Assembly (NCBI GenBank): GCA_050485785.1
Contig: JBJHCA010000003.1
Coordinates: 1 to 64,000 of the forward strand
Source: JBJHCA01 sp050485785
Lineage (GTDB): Bacteria > Bacteroidota > Bacteroidia > Chitinophagales > Saprospiraceae
Direction of reading: 5' to 3'
Length of the DNA stretch: 64,000 nt
Shown here: positions 36,072 to 44,873 of the stretch, in pieces
Layout: each line of letters begins with the position of its first letter
How positions within the stretch are numbered: the stretch's first letter is position 1
Position numbers and translations under genes: made by a program
Notes under the pieces: model-generated
Database searches by the model: none
Told to the model about the DNA's origin: nothing
The model's input: the letters and a program-made list of their open reading frames with translations, nothing else

Positions 36072-36778
36072 TGAAACCCGGTAAGCTGTTTCTTATTCCC
36101 GTACCTCTTCATTATGAAGCAGGCCCTTCTTTAACTGTTCATGATAACCGGGCAGTCAAACATATTGTCAACTTCATAGCCGAAAACGCCAAAACTGCAC
36201 GCAGACATCTCGTACAACTTAAGCTGAACACACCCATTCCCGAGCTTAAAATAGAACAGATTGACAAGCACCGACCGCACTTTGAGCAACTGCAACTTCT
36301 CAAGCCTCTTGAACTGGGCATGGATGTTGGCCTCCTATCTGAAGCAGGGTGCCCCGCATTTGCCGACCCAGGAAATGTTTTTGTTAGCCGGGCTCATCAG
36401 CTTAATGCTCAAGTTATACCTCTTGCAGGACCCAATGCACTAATGCTGGCACTCATGGCATCAGGCCTTAACGGTCAGCATTTTGTTTTCCACGGTTATT
36501 TGCACAAGCAGGTATCACACCGTATACGCCAGCTCAAACAATTACAGCAAATTTCATTGTCAGCAGGTGCGGCCCACTTTTTTATTGAAACGCCCTTTCG
36601 CAATGATCAGCTTATCGATACCGTACTGAAACACGTAAGTCCGGGTTTGCGCTTCTGTATCGCTGCTAACCTGACTTCCCCAAATCAGTTTATCAAAACT
36701 ATGACCATCAATGAGTGGAATAAATTTCAACGCCCGGTCTTGAATAAAATACCCGCTATTTTTGGTTTAGGAGTTTAG
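36071..36778 (+). CDS. RsmI-like SAM-dependent methyltransferase (tetrapyrrole methylase fold)
   Basis: 235 residues from the ATG at 36071; the frame is open further upstream inside the previous gene, but this start gives the normal MKPGKLFLIPVPL. Motifs: LSEAGCPAFADPG (compare the SDAGTP loop of RsmI) and PLAGPNALMLALMASGL (SAM binding). RsmI methylates C1402 of 16S rRNA at the ribose. This short form, common in Bacteroidota, lacks the C-terminal part of E. coli RsmI, so the target is only inferred. It is translationally coupled to the membrane protein gene. Confidence 0.82.
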   Translation: MKPGKLFLIPVPLHYEAGPSLTVHDNRAVKHIVNFIAENAKTARRHLVQLKLNTPIPELKIEQIDKHRPHFEQLQLLKPLELGMDVGLLSEAGCPAFADPGNVFVSRAHQLNAQVIPLAGPNALMLALMASGLNGQHFVFHGYLHKQVSHRIRQLKQLQQISLSAGAAHFFIETPFRNDQLIDTVLKHVSPGLRFCIAANLTSPNQFIKTMTINEWNKFQRPVLNKIPAIFGLGV

Positions 36779-36817
36779 TTGCAGGTTTTCTGATTATCAG
36801 ATACAGATTTTTTTTCC

Positions 36818-36850
36818 TTGCATTGGTAAAAAAAAAAGCAGTTAACTTTA
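36818..36850 (+). promoter_or_regulatory. Probable promoter of the 36879 lipoprotein gene
   Basis: TTG (36818-36820), 22 bp, then TAACTTTA (36843-36850), one base off TAnnTTTG. The ATG follows 28 bp later. Confidence 0.45.
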
Positions 36851-36878
36851 ATGCCTTTAATCATTAAATCCAAAAGTC

Positions 36879-37364
36879 ATGAAAACTCCTTTCAGTTTAT
36901 CATTCCTCTTGCTGGCACTGTTTCTTGCTGCCGGCACCCTCACCTTTACCTCATGTACAAAAAAGGGCTGTACTGACTCTCAATCTGACAATTACGATCC
37001 GGATGCCAAGGAAGATGATGGTACTTGTATTCCGTGGAAAAACAAATTCATTGCTTCCTACACATTTACCGAATCTTGTGACGGATCTACACCTGCAACC
37101 TATACTTTAACCATAACTCCTTCAGCATCCGCTGAAAATAAAGTAATTATGACCCTTAGCGATGGCGTTGCTTCTTTAGCTTTTACTGCAACAGTTACCG
37201 GGGAAACCAGCCTCCAGATAGAAAACCAAACCGTTAATGCCGGGGGTATTTCATTAACAATTCAGGGAAGCGGCAGTATTGCTGGTAATACACTTTCGCT
37301 CAATTACATTGTGAGCTATTTGGGAATATCAGAAAATTGCTCAGGTACAGGTATTAAGCAGTAG
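36879..37364 (+). CDS. Lipoprotein with a DDGTC cysteine motif
   Basis: 161 residues. A lipoprotein signal ends in TLTFTSC. The mature part opens with a short cysteine motif, GCTDSQSDNYDPDA followed by DDGTC, which in Bacteroidota often occurs repeatedly in surface proteins. The rest is a threonine- and serine-rich beta region (YTLTITPSASAENKV, ISLTIQGSGSIAGNT) with two further cysteines. It has its own promoter and a terminator (37386-37423), so it is a single-gene unit. Function is unknown. Confidence 0.78.
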   Translation: MKTPFSLSFLLLALFLAAGTLTFTSCTKKGCTDSQSDNYDPDAKEDDGTCIPWKNKFIASYTFTESCDGSTPATYTLTITPSASAENKVIMTLSDGVASLAFTATVTGETSLQIENQTVNAGGISLTIQGSGSIAGNTLSLNYIVSYLGISENCSGTGIKQ

Positions 37365-37385
37365 CCTTAAATTATTGCTCAAGCT

Positions 37386-37423
37386 AAAAAGCCCCGCAGA
37401 ATAGATCCTGCAGGGCTTTTTTT
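37386..37423 (+). terminator. Intrinsic terminator after the 36879 lipoprotein gene
   Basis: GCCCCGCAG (37391-37399) pairs with CTGCAGGGC (37409-37416 region) with one mismatch, followed by a run of T up to 37423 and preceded by five A. Confidence 0.8.
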
Positions 37424-37433
37424 ATAATCCCGA

Positions 37434-37571
37434 ATTCTGGGTTAGAACTTCGTAATGTGGCATGAAAGGGCGATAAAATAATCAGTTTCGTGATTTACCC
37501 ATAGTCACAACTATGATGAATGAGCGAAATCCAGCTAAGCGACTTGTTTTGAAGCCTTTTCAACCCAGAAT
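37434..37571. repeat. 138 bp element bounded by inverted repeats
   Basis: ATTCTGGGTT (37434-37443) is exactly inverted as AACCCAGAAT (37562-37571). Inside is a small hairpin CATAGT-CACA-ACTATG (37500-37515). TAATCC occurs outside both ends (37425-37430 and 37580-37585), though at unequal distances. It contains no ORF. It may be a miniature mobile element or a structured RNA. Confidence 0.4.
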
Positions 37572-37608
37572 AAATATTCTAATCCATATTCCGGGCTCAA
37601 ACAAAAAG

Positions 37609-38505
37609 TTATCCCTCCAAAGCAGCAACTCCGCCAACAATCTCTGACAGCTCTTTGGTAATGGCTTCCTGACGTGCTTTGTTATAATTGATCCTCAACT
37701 CTTTAAGCAGGTCATTGGCATTTTCAGTGGCTTTGTCCATGGCTGTCATTCGCGCACCATGCTCTGAGGCAATGTTATCCAGCAAAAATCTGAAAAACTG
37801 TGTTTTCAGTATCGATGGTACCAGTTCTTTGAGAAGGTACTCTTCACCGGGTTCATAAATGTAATTGGCAATGTACTTGCCCTCTTTTACATCCCCTTCG
37901 GTAGTCGGTTTGGGAACAGGCAAAAATGGCTCAGATTTGCAAATTTGTACTCCGGCATTCTTGAATTGACCGTATGCCACATCTATGGCATCAAATTGAC
38001 CTTTGGCAAATGCTTCCATCAGCAATTCGGAAACCACCGCAGACCCGGCATAGCTTATATCCGAGAGCAGATCAATATAATCCTTGATAATCGGCCCGTT
38101 AAATCGCTTCTTGAAATAGTCATATCCGCGCTTGCCTATGCACAGCAAAGTAACCTGCCCCGCATCATGCTGAGCAGAATATTTGCCGTTAAGCAGCTCC
38201 ATGGCAGCCTTGATGATATTGGAATTGAACGCACCGCACAAACCTTTGTCTGAAGTGATCACCACAATCAGTGCCTGATTCACAGTCCTGTCCTCACCAA
38301 AAGATGAACTAAAGTCACCTTCAGTACTGGCAAGTATGTTGGAAAGCATCTCATTCAGCTTGTTGGAATACGGACGCATCTGTACTACAGCCTGCTGAGC
38401 CTTCCGCAACTTGGCAGCCGATACCATTTTCATCGCCTTGGTAATCTGTTGGGTATTGATTACCGAACTGATCCGCTCCCTGACTTCTTTTAAGTTTGCT
38501 CCCAT
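37609..38505 (-). CDS. atpG: ATP synthase gamma subunit
   Basis: 298 residues. The central shaft of F1: the N-terminal coiled coil (MGANLKEVRERISSVINTQQITKAMKMV, shown in part), SDKGLCGAFNSN, and the C-terminal MTAMDKATENANDLLKELRINYNKARQ helix region. These are the standard conserved blocks of the family. It is the last gene of this ATP synthase operon, 47 bp after atpA. The genes for beta and epsilon are not here and are presumably elsewhere, as in other Bacteroidota. Confidence 0.97.
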   Translation of the reverse strand: MGANLKEVRERISSVINTQQITKAMKMVSAAKLRKAQQAVVQMRPYSNKLNEMLSNILASTEGDFSSSFGEDRTVNQALIVVITSDKGLCGAFNSNIIKAAMELLNGKYSAQHDAGQVTLLCIGKRGYDYFKKRFNGPIIKDYIDLLSDISYAGSAVVSELLMEAFAKGQFDAIDVAYGQFKNAGVQICKSEPFLPVPKPTTEGDVKEGKYIANYIYEPGEEYLLKELVPSILKTQFFRFLLDNIASEHGARMTAMDKATENANDLLKELRINYNKARQEAITKELSEIVGGVAALEG

Positions 38506-38552
38506 CGCTTTATTTTCTATGAACTGACTGCCGGGCCGTCATCAAATGAATT

Positions 38553-40136
38553 TTAGGCAAATTGCGGAGCCAATTCCGCAGCCAGTTGCTCAAGTTTATC
38601 TGTGTTCTCCTTGGTGGGCTTGCCGGCAAGGAATGACTTCAATACTTCAGGATGCTTTTGCTCCAGTGTCATGAGAAACAATTCCTCAAACGCCTGGATC
38701 TTGTTCACCGGCACTTTCGAAAGCAATCCCTGGGTTCCAAGGTAAATGATGGCTACCTGCTTCTCTACAGTAAGCGGAGAGTATTGGGGTTGCTTGAGGA
38801 TTTCTACATTTCGCTTTCCTTTCTCAAGTACCGAAAGCGTAGCTGCATCCAGGTCTGATCCAAACTTCGAAAAGGCTTCCAACTCGCGATACTGTGCCTG
38901 GTCAAGTCGCAATGTACCGGCTACTGCCTTCATACTCTTTATCTGGGCATTTCCTCCAACCCTGGAAACCGAGATCCCTACATTGATTGCGGGGCGAATA
39001 CCTGCATTAAACAAGTTGGACTCAAGAAAAATCTGCCCGTCGGTGATGGAGATCACGTTTGTAGGTATATATGCCGAAACGTCTCCGGCCTGCGTTTCAA
39101 TTATGGGTAAGGCCGTCAGTGAACCCCCTCCTTTAACTACTCCTGCCTGAACAAGTGACTCCGGAAGGTCATTCATCTTCTGTGCAATCTCATCATTATT
39201 GATAATCTTGGCTGCGCGCTCCAACAACCTTGAGTGAAGATAAAACACATCACCGGGATATGCCTCACGCCCCGGAGGACGACGAAGAAGTAATGATACT
39301 TCGCGATAGGCAACAGCCTGCTTGCTCAAATCATCATAGACTATCAAGGCAGGACGTCCGGTATCTCTGAAGTATTCGCCAATGGCCGCACCCGCAAATG
39401 GAGCATAAAATTGCATGGGAGCGGGATCTGAAGCAGATGATGCCACTATTATCGTATAGTTCATCGCTCCATTCTCCTGCAGCGTCTGCGCCACATTGGC
39501 AACCGTTGACGCTTTCTGGCCACAGGCAACATATATACAATATACAGGCTCACCACGCTCATAAAACTCGCGCTGATTAATAATGGTGTCTATGGCAATC
39601 GCAGATTTTCCGGTTTGGCGGTCACCAATGATCAACTCTCTTTGACCTCTGCCAATCGGAATCATCGAGTCAATAGCCTTGATCCCAGTCTGAAGTGGTT
39701 CATTAACCGGTTGACGAAAAATCACACCAGGAGCGATCCGCTCAAGTGGCATTTCATATTTGGTGCCGCCTATCGGACCTCTTCCGTCAATCGGGTTACC
39801 AAGCGGATCTACAACTCTACCCAGCATCTCCTCGCTTACATTGACCGATGCAATCCTGCCGGTTCCGCGTACTTTAGAACCCTCGCGAATTCCGTCTCCG
39901 CTTCCCAAAAGCACCACACCAACATTATCTTCCTCCAGGTTGAGGGCAATAGCATTGACACCGGTTTCAAATTCTACCAGCTCTCCAGCTCCAACATTGG
40001 TGAGACCATAAACACGGGCAATTCCGTCTCCAACTTCCAATACCGTACCAACTTCTTCCAGTTCCGCCGCTGTCGTTACCCCGGCAATTTGTTGTTTGAG
40101 TATTGCTGAAATCTCCTCGGGCTTTACACCTACCAT
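38553..40136 (-). CDS. atpA: ATP synthase alpha subunit
   Basis: 527 residues. Nucleotide-binding loop GDRQTGKSAIAIDT, the PVNEPLQTGIKAIDSMIPIGRGQREL block, and YDDLSKQAVAYREVSLLLRRPPGREAYPGDV are typical. The alpha subunit forms the non-catalytic sites of the F1 hexamer. It lies 50 bp after atpH and 47 bp before atpG. The C-terminus ends FLAGKPTKENTDKLEQ..., within the usual length range. Confidence 0.98.
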   Translation of the reverse strand: MVGVKPEEISAILKQQIAGVTTAAELEEVGTVLEVGDGIARVYGLTNVGAGELVEFETGVNAIALNLEEDNVGVVLLGSGDGIREGSKVRGTGRIASVNVSEEMLGRVVDPLGNPIDGRGPIGGTKYEMPLERIAPGVIFRQPVNEPLQTGIKAIDSMIPIGRGQRELIIGDRQTGKSAIAIDTIINQREFYERGEPVYCIYVACGQKASTVANVAQTLQENGAMNYTIIVASSASDPAPMQFYAPFAGAAIGEYFRDTGRPALIVYDDLSKQAVAYREVSLLLRRPPGREAYPGDVFYLHSRLLERAAKIINNDEIAQKMNDLPESLVQAGVVKGGGSLTALPIIETQAGDVSAYIPTNVISITDGQIFLESNLFNAGIRPAINVGISVSRVGGNAQIKSMKAVAGTLRLDQAQYRELEAFSKFGSDLDAATLSVLEKGKRNVEILKQPQYSPLTVEKQVAIIYLGTQGLLSKVPVNKIQAFEELFLMTLEQKHPEVLKSFLAGKPTKENTDKLEQLAAELAPQFA

Positions 40137-40186
40137 AATACTTTACAGTTAATGATTATCAATTATTCTCTTTCCGTTTAATGATA

Positions 40187-40744
40187 CTACGCCCGGCTCA
40201 TCCGCGCCCGCATCATCTCCCTTTTTATCCTATCAAGCTTGTGTGCCACACTGGCATCGTAAAGCTTATCTTCTATCTCAATTTTAAAACCCCCGATGAT
40301 ATCTTCATCAACCTGAGTTATCAGATCTATCTCTTTACCCTCAAGTAAAGTTGACTTTACCCGGTCAGAAATATCTGCAACCACACCATCACTAACCGGT
40401 ACAGCTGTAGTCAGCAATACAGTGGCAATGTTGTTCTTTACTTTGTATTGTGCAATAAAAGCTGCGGCAATGTCAGCAAGGTACATTTCACGACCCTTTC
40501 TGAGTATCAACCGGCTAAATTTCATGCTGGCGTCATTAAATCGCCCGCTAAATACTTCGTCAAATATCCTTGACTTAACGTCAGCCTTAATTATCGGACT
40601 CTTTAGCATCAGGGCAAAATCGCGAACTCCGCTTACCGCAGCAAAGTACTCCATGTCACTATACACCTGGTCAGACACCTGCAATTCCACTGCCAGATCA
40701 AGCAGTGACTTGGCATATCGGGTCGCTATACGGGTTGAAGACAT
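40187..40744 (-). CDS. atpH: ATP synthase delta subunit
   Basis: 185 residues. The N-terminal helical domain (IATRYAKSLLDLAVE) and the C-terminal DEDIIGGFKIEIEDKLYDASVAHKL block identify the OSCP/delta family, which joins F1 to the peripheral stalk. It is 4 bp after atpF and 50 bp before atpA, in the standard order. Confidence 0.95.
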   Translation of the reverse strand: MSSTRIATRYAKSLLDLAVELQVSDQVYSDMEYFAAVSGVRDFALMLKSPIIKADVKSRIFDEVFSGRFNDASMKFSRLILRKGREMYLADIAAAFIAQYKVKNNIATVLLTTAVPVSDGVVADISDRVKSTLLEGKEIDLITQVDEDIIGGFKIEIEDKLYDASVAHKLDRIKREMMRARMSRA

Positions 40745-40748
40745 CGTT

Positions 40749-41261
40749 TTAGTTGAGTTTAACTTCTTCTATCAATTGACGTACATAAGCCTCCTGGTCA
40801 GCAGGAGATGAGAGTTCACGTCTCAGTACTTTTCCTGCAATCTCAATGGATAATTTGGCAGCTTCGTTCTTCAACTCACCAATAACAGCATTCTTCTGCT
40901 GCTCAATTTCCTGCCGTGCATCTTCAATCATTCGACTGGTTTGTTGCCTTGCTTTTTGCTCGGCATCCTGAATCATCCGTGCACCCATGTCCTTGGCTTC
41001 TCTTAGCATATGGCTTCGCTCTTCTCTGGCCTGTGCTAATAGCACTTCGTTCTCAGATTGCATCTTGGCCATTTCTGCCCGGGCAAGCTCAGCTGCTTTT
41101 AAAGCCTGTTCTATATTGTGCTCCCGCTCCTTCAGGGCATTGGCAATAGGCTTAAATGCATATTTGCCTATTACTATCCATACAAGTGCAAATATGAGAA
41201 CCGACCAAAATAACAGGCCAATCTCAGGTTGCATCGGACTAAAATCAATTAAAAAAATCAT
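40749..41261 (-). CDS. atpF: ATP synthase b subunit
   Basis: 170 residues with one N-terminal membrane segment (GLLFWSVLIFALVWIVIGKY) and a long charged coiled coil (KEREHNIEQALKAAELAR onward). It forms the peripheral stalk that holds F1 static. Position between atpE and atpH is normal. A clear second copy (b') is absent, as expected for a non-photosynthetic bacterium. Confidence 0.96.
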   Translation of the reverse strand: MIFLIDFSPMQPEIGLLFWSVLIFALVWIVIGKYAFKPIANALKEREHNIEQALKAAELARAEMAKMQSENEVLLAQAREERSHMLREAKDMGARMIQDAEQKARQQTSRMIEDARQEIEQQKNAVIGELKNEAAKLSIEIAGKVLRRELSSPADQEAYVRQLIEEVKLN

Positions 41262-41347
41262 CGCGTCTTACGTTTTACATCACTTAACTGAAAGCATGGC
41301 CGCAACCAACCGTTGTCGGCCATACCCTCTGAATTCTTTGGTAGGTT

Positions 41348-41545
41348 CTAGCTTACCAGTGCTACTACAATGGCAAACAGTGCAGCTCCTTCTACGAGGG
41401 CTGCAGCAATAATCATAGCAACACGGATGTCGCCTGTGGCTTCGGGCTGACGGGCTATAGCCTCCATAGCTTTTCCGCCTATCTGTCCAATGCCAATACC
41501 GGCTCCAATTACTGCTAAACCCGCTCCAATAGCTGAAAGACTCAT
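41348..41545 (-). CDS. atpE: ATP synthase c subunit
   Basis: 65 residues from the ATG at 41545 (MSLSAIGAGLAVIGAG). The frame is open further upstream, into the end of atpB, but those residues are hydrophilic and unlike the family. Two membrane helices are joined by the ARQPE loop, and the ion-binding glutamate is in ALVEGAALFAIV. The residue after this glutamate is glycine rather than serine, which argues against the usual sodium site and for a proton-driven ring (inference). Confidence 0.96.
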   Translation of the reverse strand: MSLSAIGAGLAVIGAGIGIGQIGGKAMEAIARQPEATGDIRVAMIIAAALVEGAALFAIVVALVS

Positions 41546-41567
41546 AATACTAAATTTATGATGTGAA

Positions 41568-42791
41568 TTAATGATGCTCTTCAATTGCGCTTCCGATATA
41601 CAATGACGAAAGCAATGCAAAAATGAACGCCTGAAGTACTGCTACCAATAACTCCAGAAGGTTCATCATAAACACAAAGGGAATGGCAATGGTAACTCCG
41701 CCTATAGCCCCGCCTATGTTGTTACCACTCTCGCCCATTAAAAATATCAATCCTACTAAGCTGAGAATAATAATGTGGCCTGCCGAAATAATGGCAAACA
41801 AACGTATAAAAAGGGTTGCCGGTTTAATAAACATCCCTGCTAGCTCAATAGGCATTAATATGATCCTGATTGGTATTGGAACTCCGGGCATCCAAAATAT
41901 GTGCTGCCAATAGTGTGAATTACCATTTATAGTTACCAGAACAAAGGTGAATAACGCAAGTGCTATAGTTGTACTGATATTGCCGGTAACATTGGCACTC
42001 CCCGGAAATATCGGAATGAGCCCCATCAGGTTATTGATCAGGATAAAGAAAAACAACGACATGATGAACGGCATATACCGCTCGTAGTTTGGGCCAATGC
42101 ATGGCTTTACTACTTCATCACGCATAAAAAGAAATACCGGCTCAAGCAATGACTGTATCCCTTTTGGAGCATGGCCCGCTCTGGTCTTGTACCGCCCGGC
42201 TATCACAAAAAATATCCAGGCCATAAACAGGGCAGCCAGCAAAAGCGAAAAAACATTCTTAGAGATCGAAAAATCAATCCAGCCACTCATCGCAAACAGT
42301 GTGCTGGCCCTTTCTACCTCTATTTCCTCGCCACTCGATAACCTTGCAAATTCCTTGTACTCATATACGAGATTCTCTTCGATACCCATAGTTGTATCTG
42401 CCCGGGTAAAGAACTTCTCAACTTCGGCTTCTCTGTCAAATTCCTGCCCGGACTTTATGCGTTTTACAACCCCGTAATCCATCACATACCCGTCGACTAT
42501 CCTGTATCCATGGTCAAATTTGCTGCTCATAAATACAGACCAACCCTCTTCAAACGAATACAGAATGCAAGGGAGTGGTAAATGTATATCCCCTACTATA
42601 TGGAAATCATTGGCATTGCCAATATGACTCATGATCTTGCCAACCAAATCAAACGGCTTGGTCTCCTTCTCAGCCTGATCGGGATTGGGTTCTGCCAAAA
42701 GAGGCAGCGACAGGCCTGCGATCAATATGATGACAATTCCGCTTATTATATTGCTAAATAGTCTGTTATCGCAGTTCAGTATAATTCTCAT
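41568..42791 (-). CDS. atpB: ATP synthase a subunit
   Basis: 407 residues. A signal-like N-terminus (NIISGIVIILIAGLSLPLLAEP) and an extracytoplasmic extension of about 150 residues precede the membrane part, as usual in Bacteroidota. Conserved elements: MPFIMSLFFFILINNLMGLIP, and the helix with the essential arginine, KPATLFIRLFAIISAGH, which has Ile-Ile where other members commonly have Asn-Met. The C-terminal LLELLVAVLQAFIFALLSSLYIG is standard. It is the first gene of the atpBEFHAG operon; a well-formed promoter lies 37-68 bp upstream. Confidence 0.95.
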   Translation of the reverse strand: MRIILNCDNRLFSNIISGIVIILIAGLSLPLLAEPNPDQAEKETKPFDLVGKIMSHIGNANDFHIVGDIHLPLPCILYSFEEGWSVFMSSKFDHGYRIVDGYVMDYGVVKRIKSGQEFDREAEVEKFFTRADTTMGIEENLVYEYKEFARLSSGEEIEVERASTLFAMSGWIDFSISKNVFSLLLAALFMAWIFFVIAGRYKTRAGHAPKGIQSLLEPVFLFMRDEVVKPCIGPNYERYMPFIMSLFFFILINNLMGLIPIFPGSANVTGNISTTIALALFTFVLVTINGNSHYWQHIFWMPGVPIPIRIILMPIELAGMFIKPATLFIRLFAIISAGHIIILSLVGLIFLMGESGNNIGGAIGGVTIAIPFVFMMNLLELLVAVLQAFIFALLSSLYIGSAIEEHH

Positions 42792-42827
42792 ACAAGTAGT
42801 TGCTATACCCTATTGAAAAATTCGGCG

Positions 42828-42859
42828 CAAAGGTAGAAATATTTAGCAATCCTTTACAA
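42828..42859 (-). promoter_or_regulatory. Promoter of the atpBEFHAG operon
   Basis: On the minus strand TTG (42857-42859), 21 bp, then TACCTTTG (42828-42835). Spacing and boxes fit the Bacteroidota consensus. The leader would be about 30 bases. Confidence 0.6.
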
Positions 42860-42875
42860 GCAGCACTCTTTTTTT

Positions 42876-42905
42876 TTTGCTAACCCTTTATGATTCTTAT
42901 CTTTG
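42876..42905 (+). promoter_or_regulatory. Promoter of the metalloprotease gene
   Basis: TTTG (42876-42879), 18 bp, then TATCTTTG (42898-42905), a full match to the TTTG/TAnnTTTG pattern. It fires away from the atp promoter, leaving a leader of about 90 bases before the ATG at 43002. Confidence 0.65.
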
Positions 42906-43001
42906 AGTTGTAAAGCCATTCCGGTTACTTTGGTTAATTCTCCTTTTCCGTGTATTACTTCGTACATTTCACTCGTTCTTACGCTCCAAAATGTGAGTAA
43001 A

Positions 43002-44657
43002 ATGAGCCTTTCCCGGAAGTTTGTCCCCCTGTCCTTGATCCTTTTTCTCAGCCTGGAATTGTGGGCTCAGCCTTGCGGAACTTTTATCCAGCAGGATGAA
43101 TACAGCTCAGCCCTGCAACGGAGTATGAAAATCGACTGGCTCAGGAATAACTATGGACTTGAAGAATTCAGAAGTACCATGACTTTTGACATCCAGGTTT
43201 ACATGGTAGAGCAGGATAAGGAAATGAGATCACACAGAATTGATCAACTGTATGATGCAGTAGCCGGAATGAACGAAGTGTATGCCGCCGCCCAAATTCG
43301 CTTTAATGTTTACCCAACCATTGAAATTATTAAAAACCCCGATTATTTTGACTTTCACAAAAACAACGAAGGCCTGCTTACTACTGCCTACCAGCGCCCC
43401 GGCATGATTAACTTGTACCTGGTTAACTCCATTACCATGCCACAATACGATGGTCAGATTGCCGGTTATGCTTATATGCCCGGTGGCCCTGAGCGCCTTA
43501 TTATCAGCATGTCCTATGTTAGTGACGGCACTACATTGATCCACGAAATGGGGCACTTCTTTGGCCTGATACATACGCACGGCCCCCAATTTGAGTCTGA
43601 CGAGTTAGTGAATGGCTCTAACTGCCATACCAGCGGTGACTTGATTTGTGACACCCCGGCTGATCCAAATATTTATGGCCATGTCAATCACCTTTGCGAA
43701 TATACCGGCCGGGCCAGAGATGCCAATAATCAGAAGTTCCAGCCCATGGTCAGCAATTTCATGAGCTATGCTCCGGCACGGTGCTGCAATTCTTTTACAC
43801 CGGGTCAGCTGGACGTTATGAAGTATCATGCCCAGTTTGTTCGAAACCATTTGGGACGCTCCGATGCAGACCCCCTGCTGGCTTTGTCGGCAGAAGAACT
43901 GTTTAGGCGGGGCATTGCCAGTAAAGAACCCACTCAGCAGATTGTGTGGTATACCAGAGCATTACAAAACGACAGGTTTTTTGCTGAAGCTTATTTCAAC
44001 AGAGCTCAAACTTATTATTCAATAGACGAACCTATGCTGGCATTACAAGACGCCCATAGCTACCTGGATCTCGAAAGAAATTACAAAGGTTTTATGCTTC
44101 GCGGTAATATTTACGACAGACTGAACAAAACCAAAGAAGCCATTGGTGATTTTGAAGCTGCCCTGTTCTTACGCCCGGCTTCTGCTGAAGCCGCTCAAGC
44201 CCTCAATCGTCTTATGGAACGACCCCACCCTGAGCCTGTGGCTACATTGAACGCCGAAGGCAGTGAAATCGAACAATTGTTCAGCCGTGCATTCGCCACT
44301 TCAAACCTCAACGAGAGAGCGTCACTGTTTACCCAAGCTCTTGAAATAGACCCTCAAAATGCCCCCGCGCTGGGAAGCCGTTCATTAACATATCTGCAAC
44401 TGGGAAGGCTCGAAGAGGCCATGAGCGATATTCAACTGGCCCTTAGCCTATATAAACATAAAAGCTTTTATCACACCAGGGGACTTATCAATAATGCCAT
44501 GCAAAACTACCGGCAGGCAGTGCAGGATTTTGACAATGCCCTCATACTTGACCCCGCCTACCATCAGGCCATGCAAAGCAGGCAGCAAACCATACGGACT
44601 ATGGAAACACGTCGTATGGCTGAGGAGAAGACCGGCCTTCGGGAAACCAATCCCTGA
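43002..44657 (+). CDS. Secreted M43-type (pappalysin-like) metalloprotease with TPR repeats
   Basis: 551 residues from the ATG at 43002. Upstream codons in the same frame (from 42903) overlap the promoter and would displace the signal peptide, FVPLSLILFLSLELWAQ. The zinc site is HEMGHFFGLIH, with the Met-turn in NFMSYAPARCCNSFTPGQ, the pattern of M43 metzincins. The C-terminal half has TPR-type repeats (AEAYFNRAQTYYSIDEP, AEAAQALNRLM, YRQAVQDFDNALILDPAYHQA). No T9SS sorting domain is seen, so it probably stays in the periplasm or is released otherwise. The combination of a protease and TPRs is unusual. The target is unknown. Confidence 0.85.
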   Translation: MSLSRKFVPLSLILFLSLELWAQPCGTFIQQDEYSSALQRSMKIDWLRNNYGLEEFRSTMTFDIQVYMVEQDKEMRSHRIDQLYDAVAGMNEVYAAAQIRFNVYPTIEIIKNPDYFDFHKNNEGLLTTAYQRPGMINLYLVNSITMPQYDGQIAGYAYMPGGPERLIISMSYVSDGTTLIHEMGHFFGLIHTHGPQFESDELVNGSNCHTSGDLICDTPADPNIYGHVNHLCEYTGRARDANNQKFQPMVSNFMSYAPARCCNSFTPGQLDVMKYHAQFVRNHLGRSDADPLLALSAEELFRRGIASKEPTQQIVWYTRALQNDRFFAEAYFNRAQTYYSIDEPMLALQDAHSYLDLERNYKGFMLRGNIYDRLNKTKEAIGDFEAALFLRPASAEAAQALNRLMERPHPEPVATLNAEGSEIEQLFSRAFATSNLNERASLFTQALEIDPQNAPALGSRSLTYLQLGRLEEAMSDIQLALSLYKHKSFYHTRGLINNAMQNYRQAVQDFDNALILDPAYHQAMQSRQQTIRTMETRRMAEEKTGLRETNP

Positions 44658-44661
44658 TGTT

Positions 44662-44680
44662 TTTTTTATATCTTTTTGTT
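44662..44680. repeat. Copy of a T-rich dispersed motif
   Basis: TTTTTTATATCTTTTTGTT, identical over 19 bases to 6621-6639 inside recO. It lies directly after the metalloprotease stop. The rest of the 216 bp before the symporter gene shows no other feature. Confidence 0.45.
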
Positions 44681-44873
44681 TTACAGCCCCCCTCCAACGA
44701 CCACTTCAAAAAAGTAAGGAGTATTGCATAATGCGCTTTTCACTCAATTTGCCCAGCTGGCTTTGATACGAAGCTATGATACCTGAGCTTTCCGCTCAAT
44801 CACAGCCTGGAATTACATAAGCTTACACCCGTGAAAAATTGCTCTATATTGCAGCCAAATTCAAACCTACCTC

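Noticed and set aside
37500..37515. Small hairpin CATAGT-CACA-ACTATG as a terminator of atpG
   Set aside because: The stem is AT-rich and weak and no T run follows; I include it only as part of the 138 bp element.
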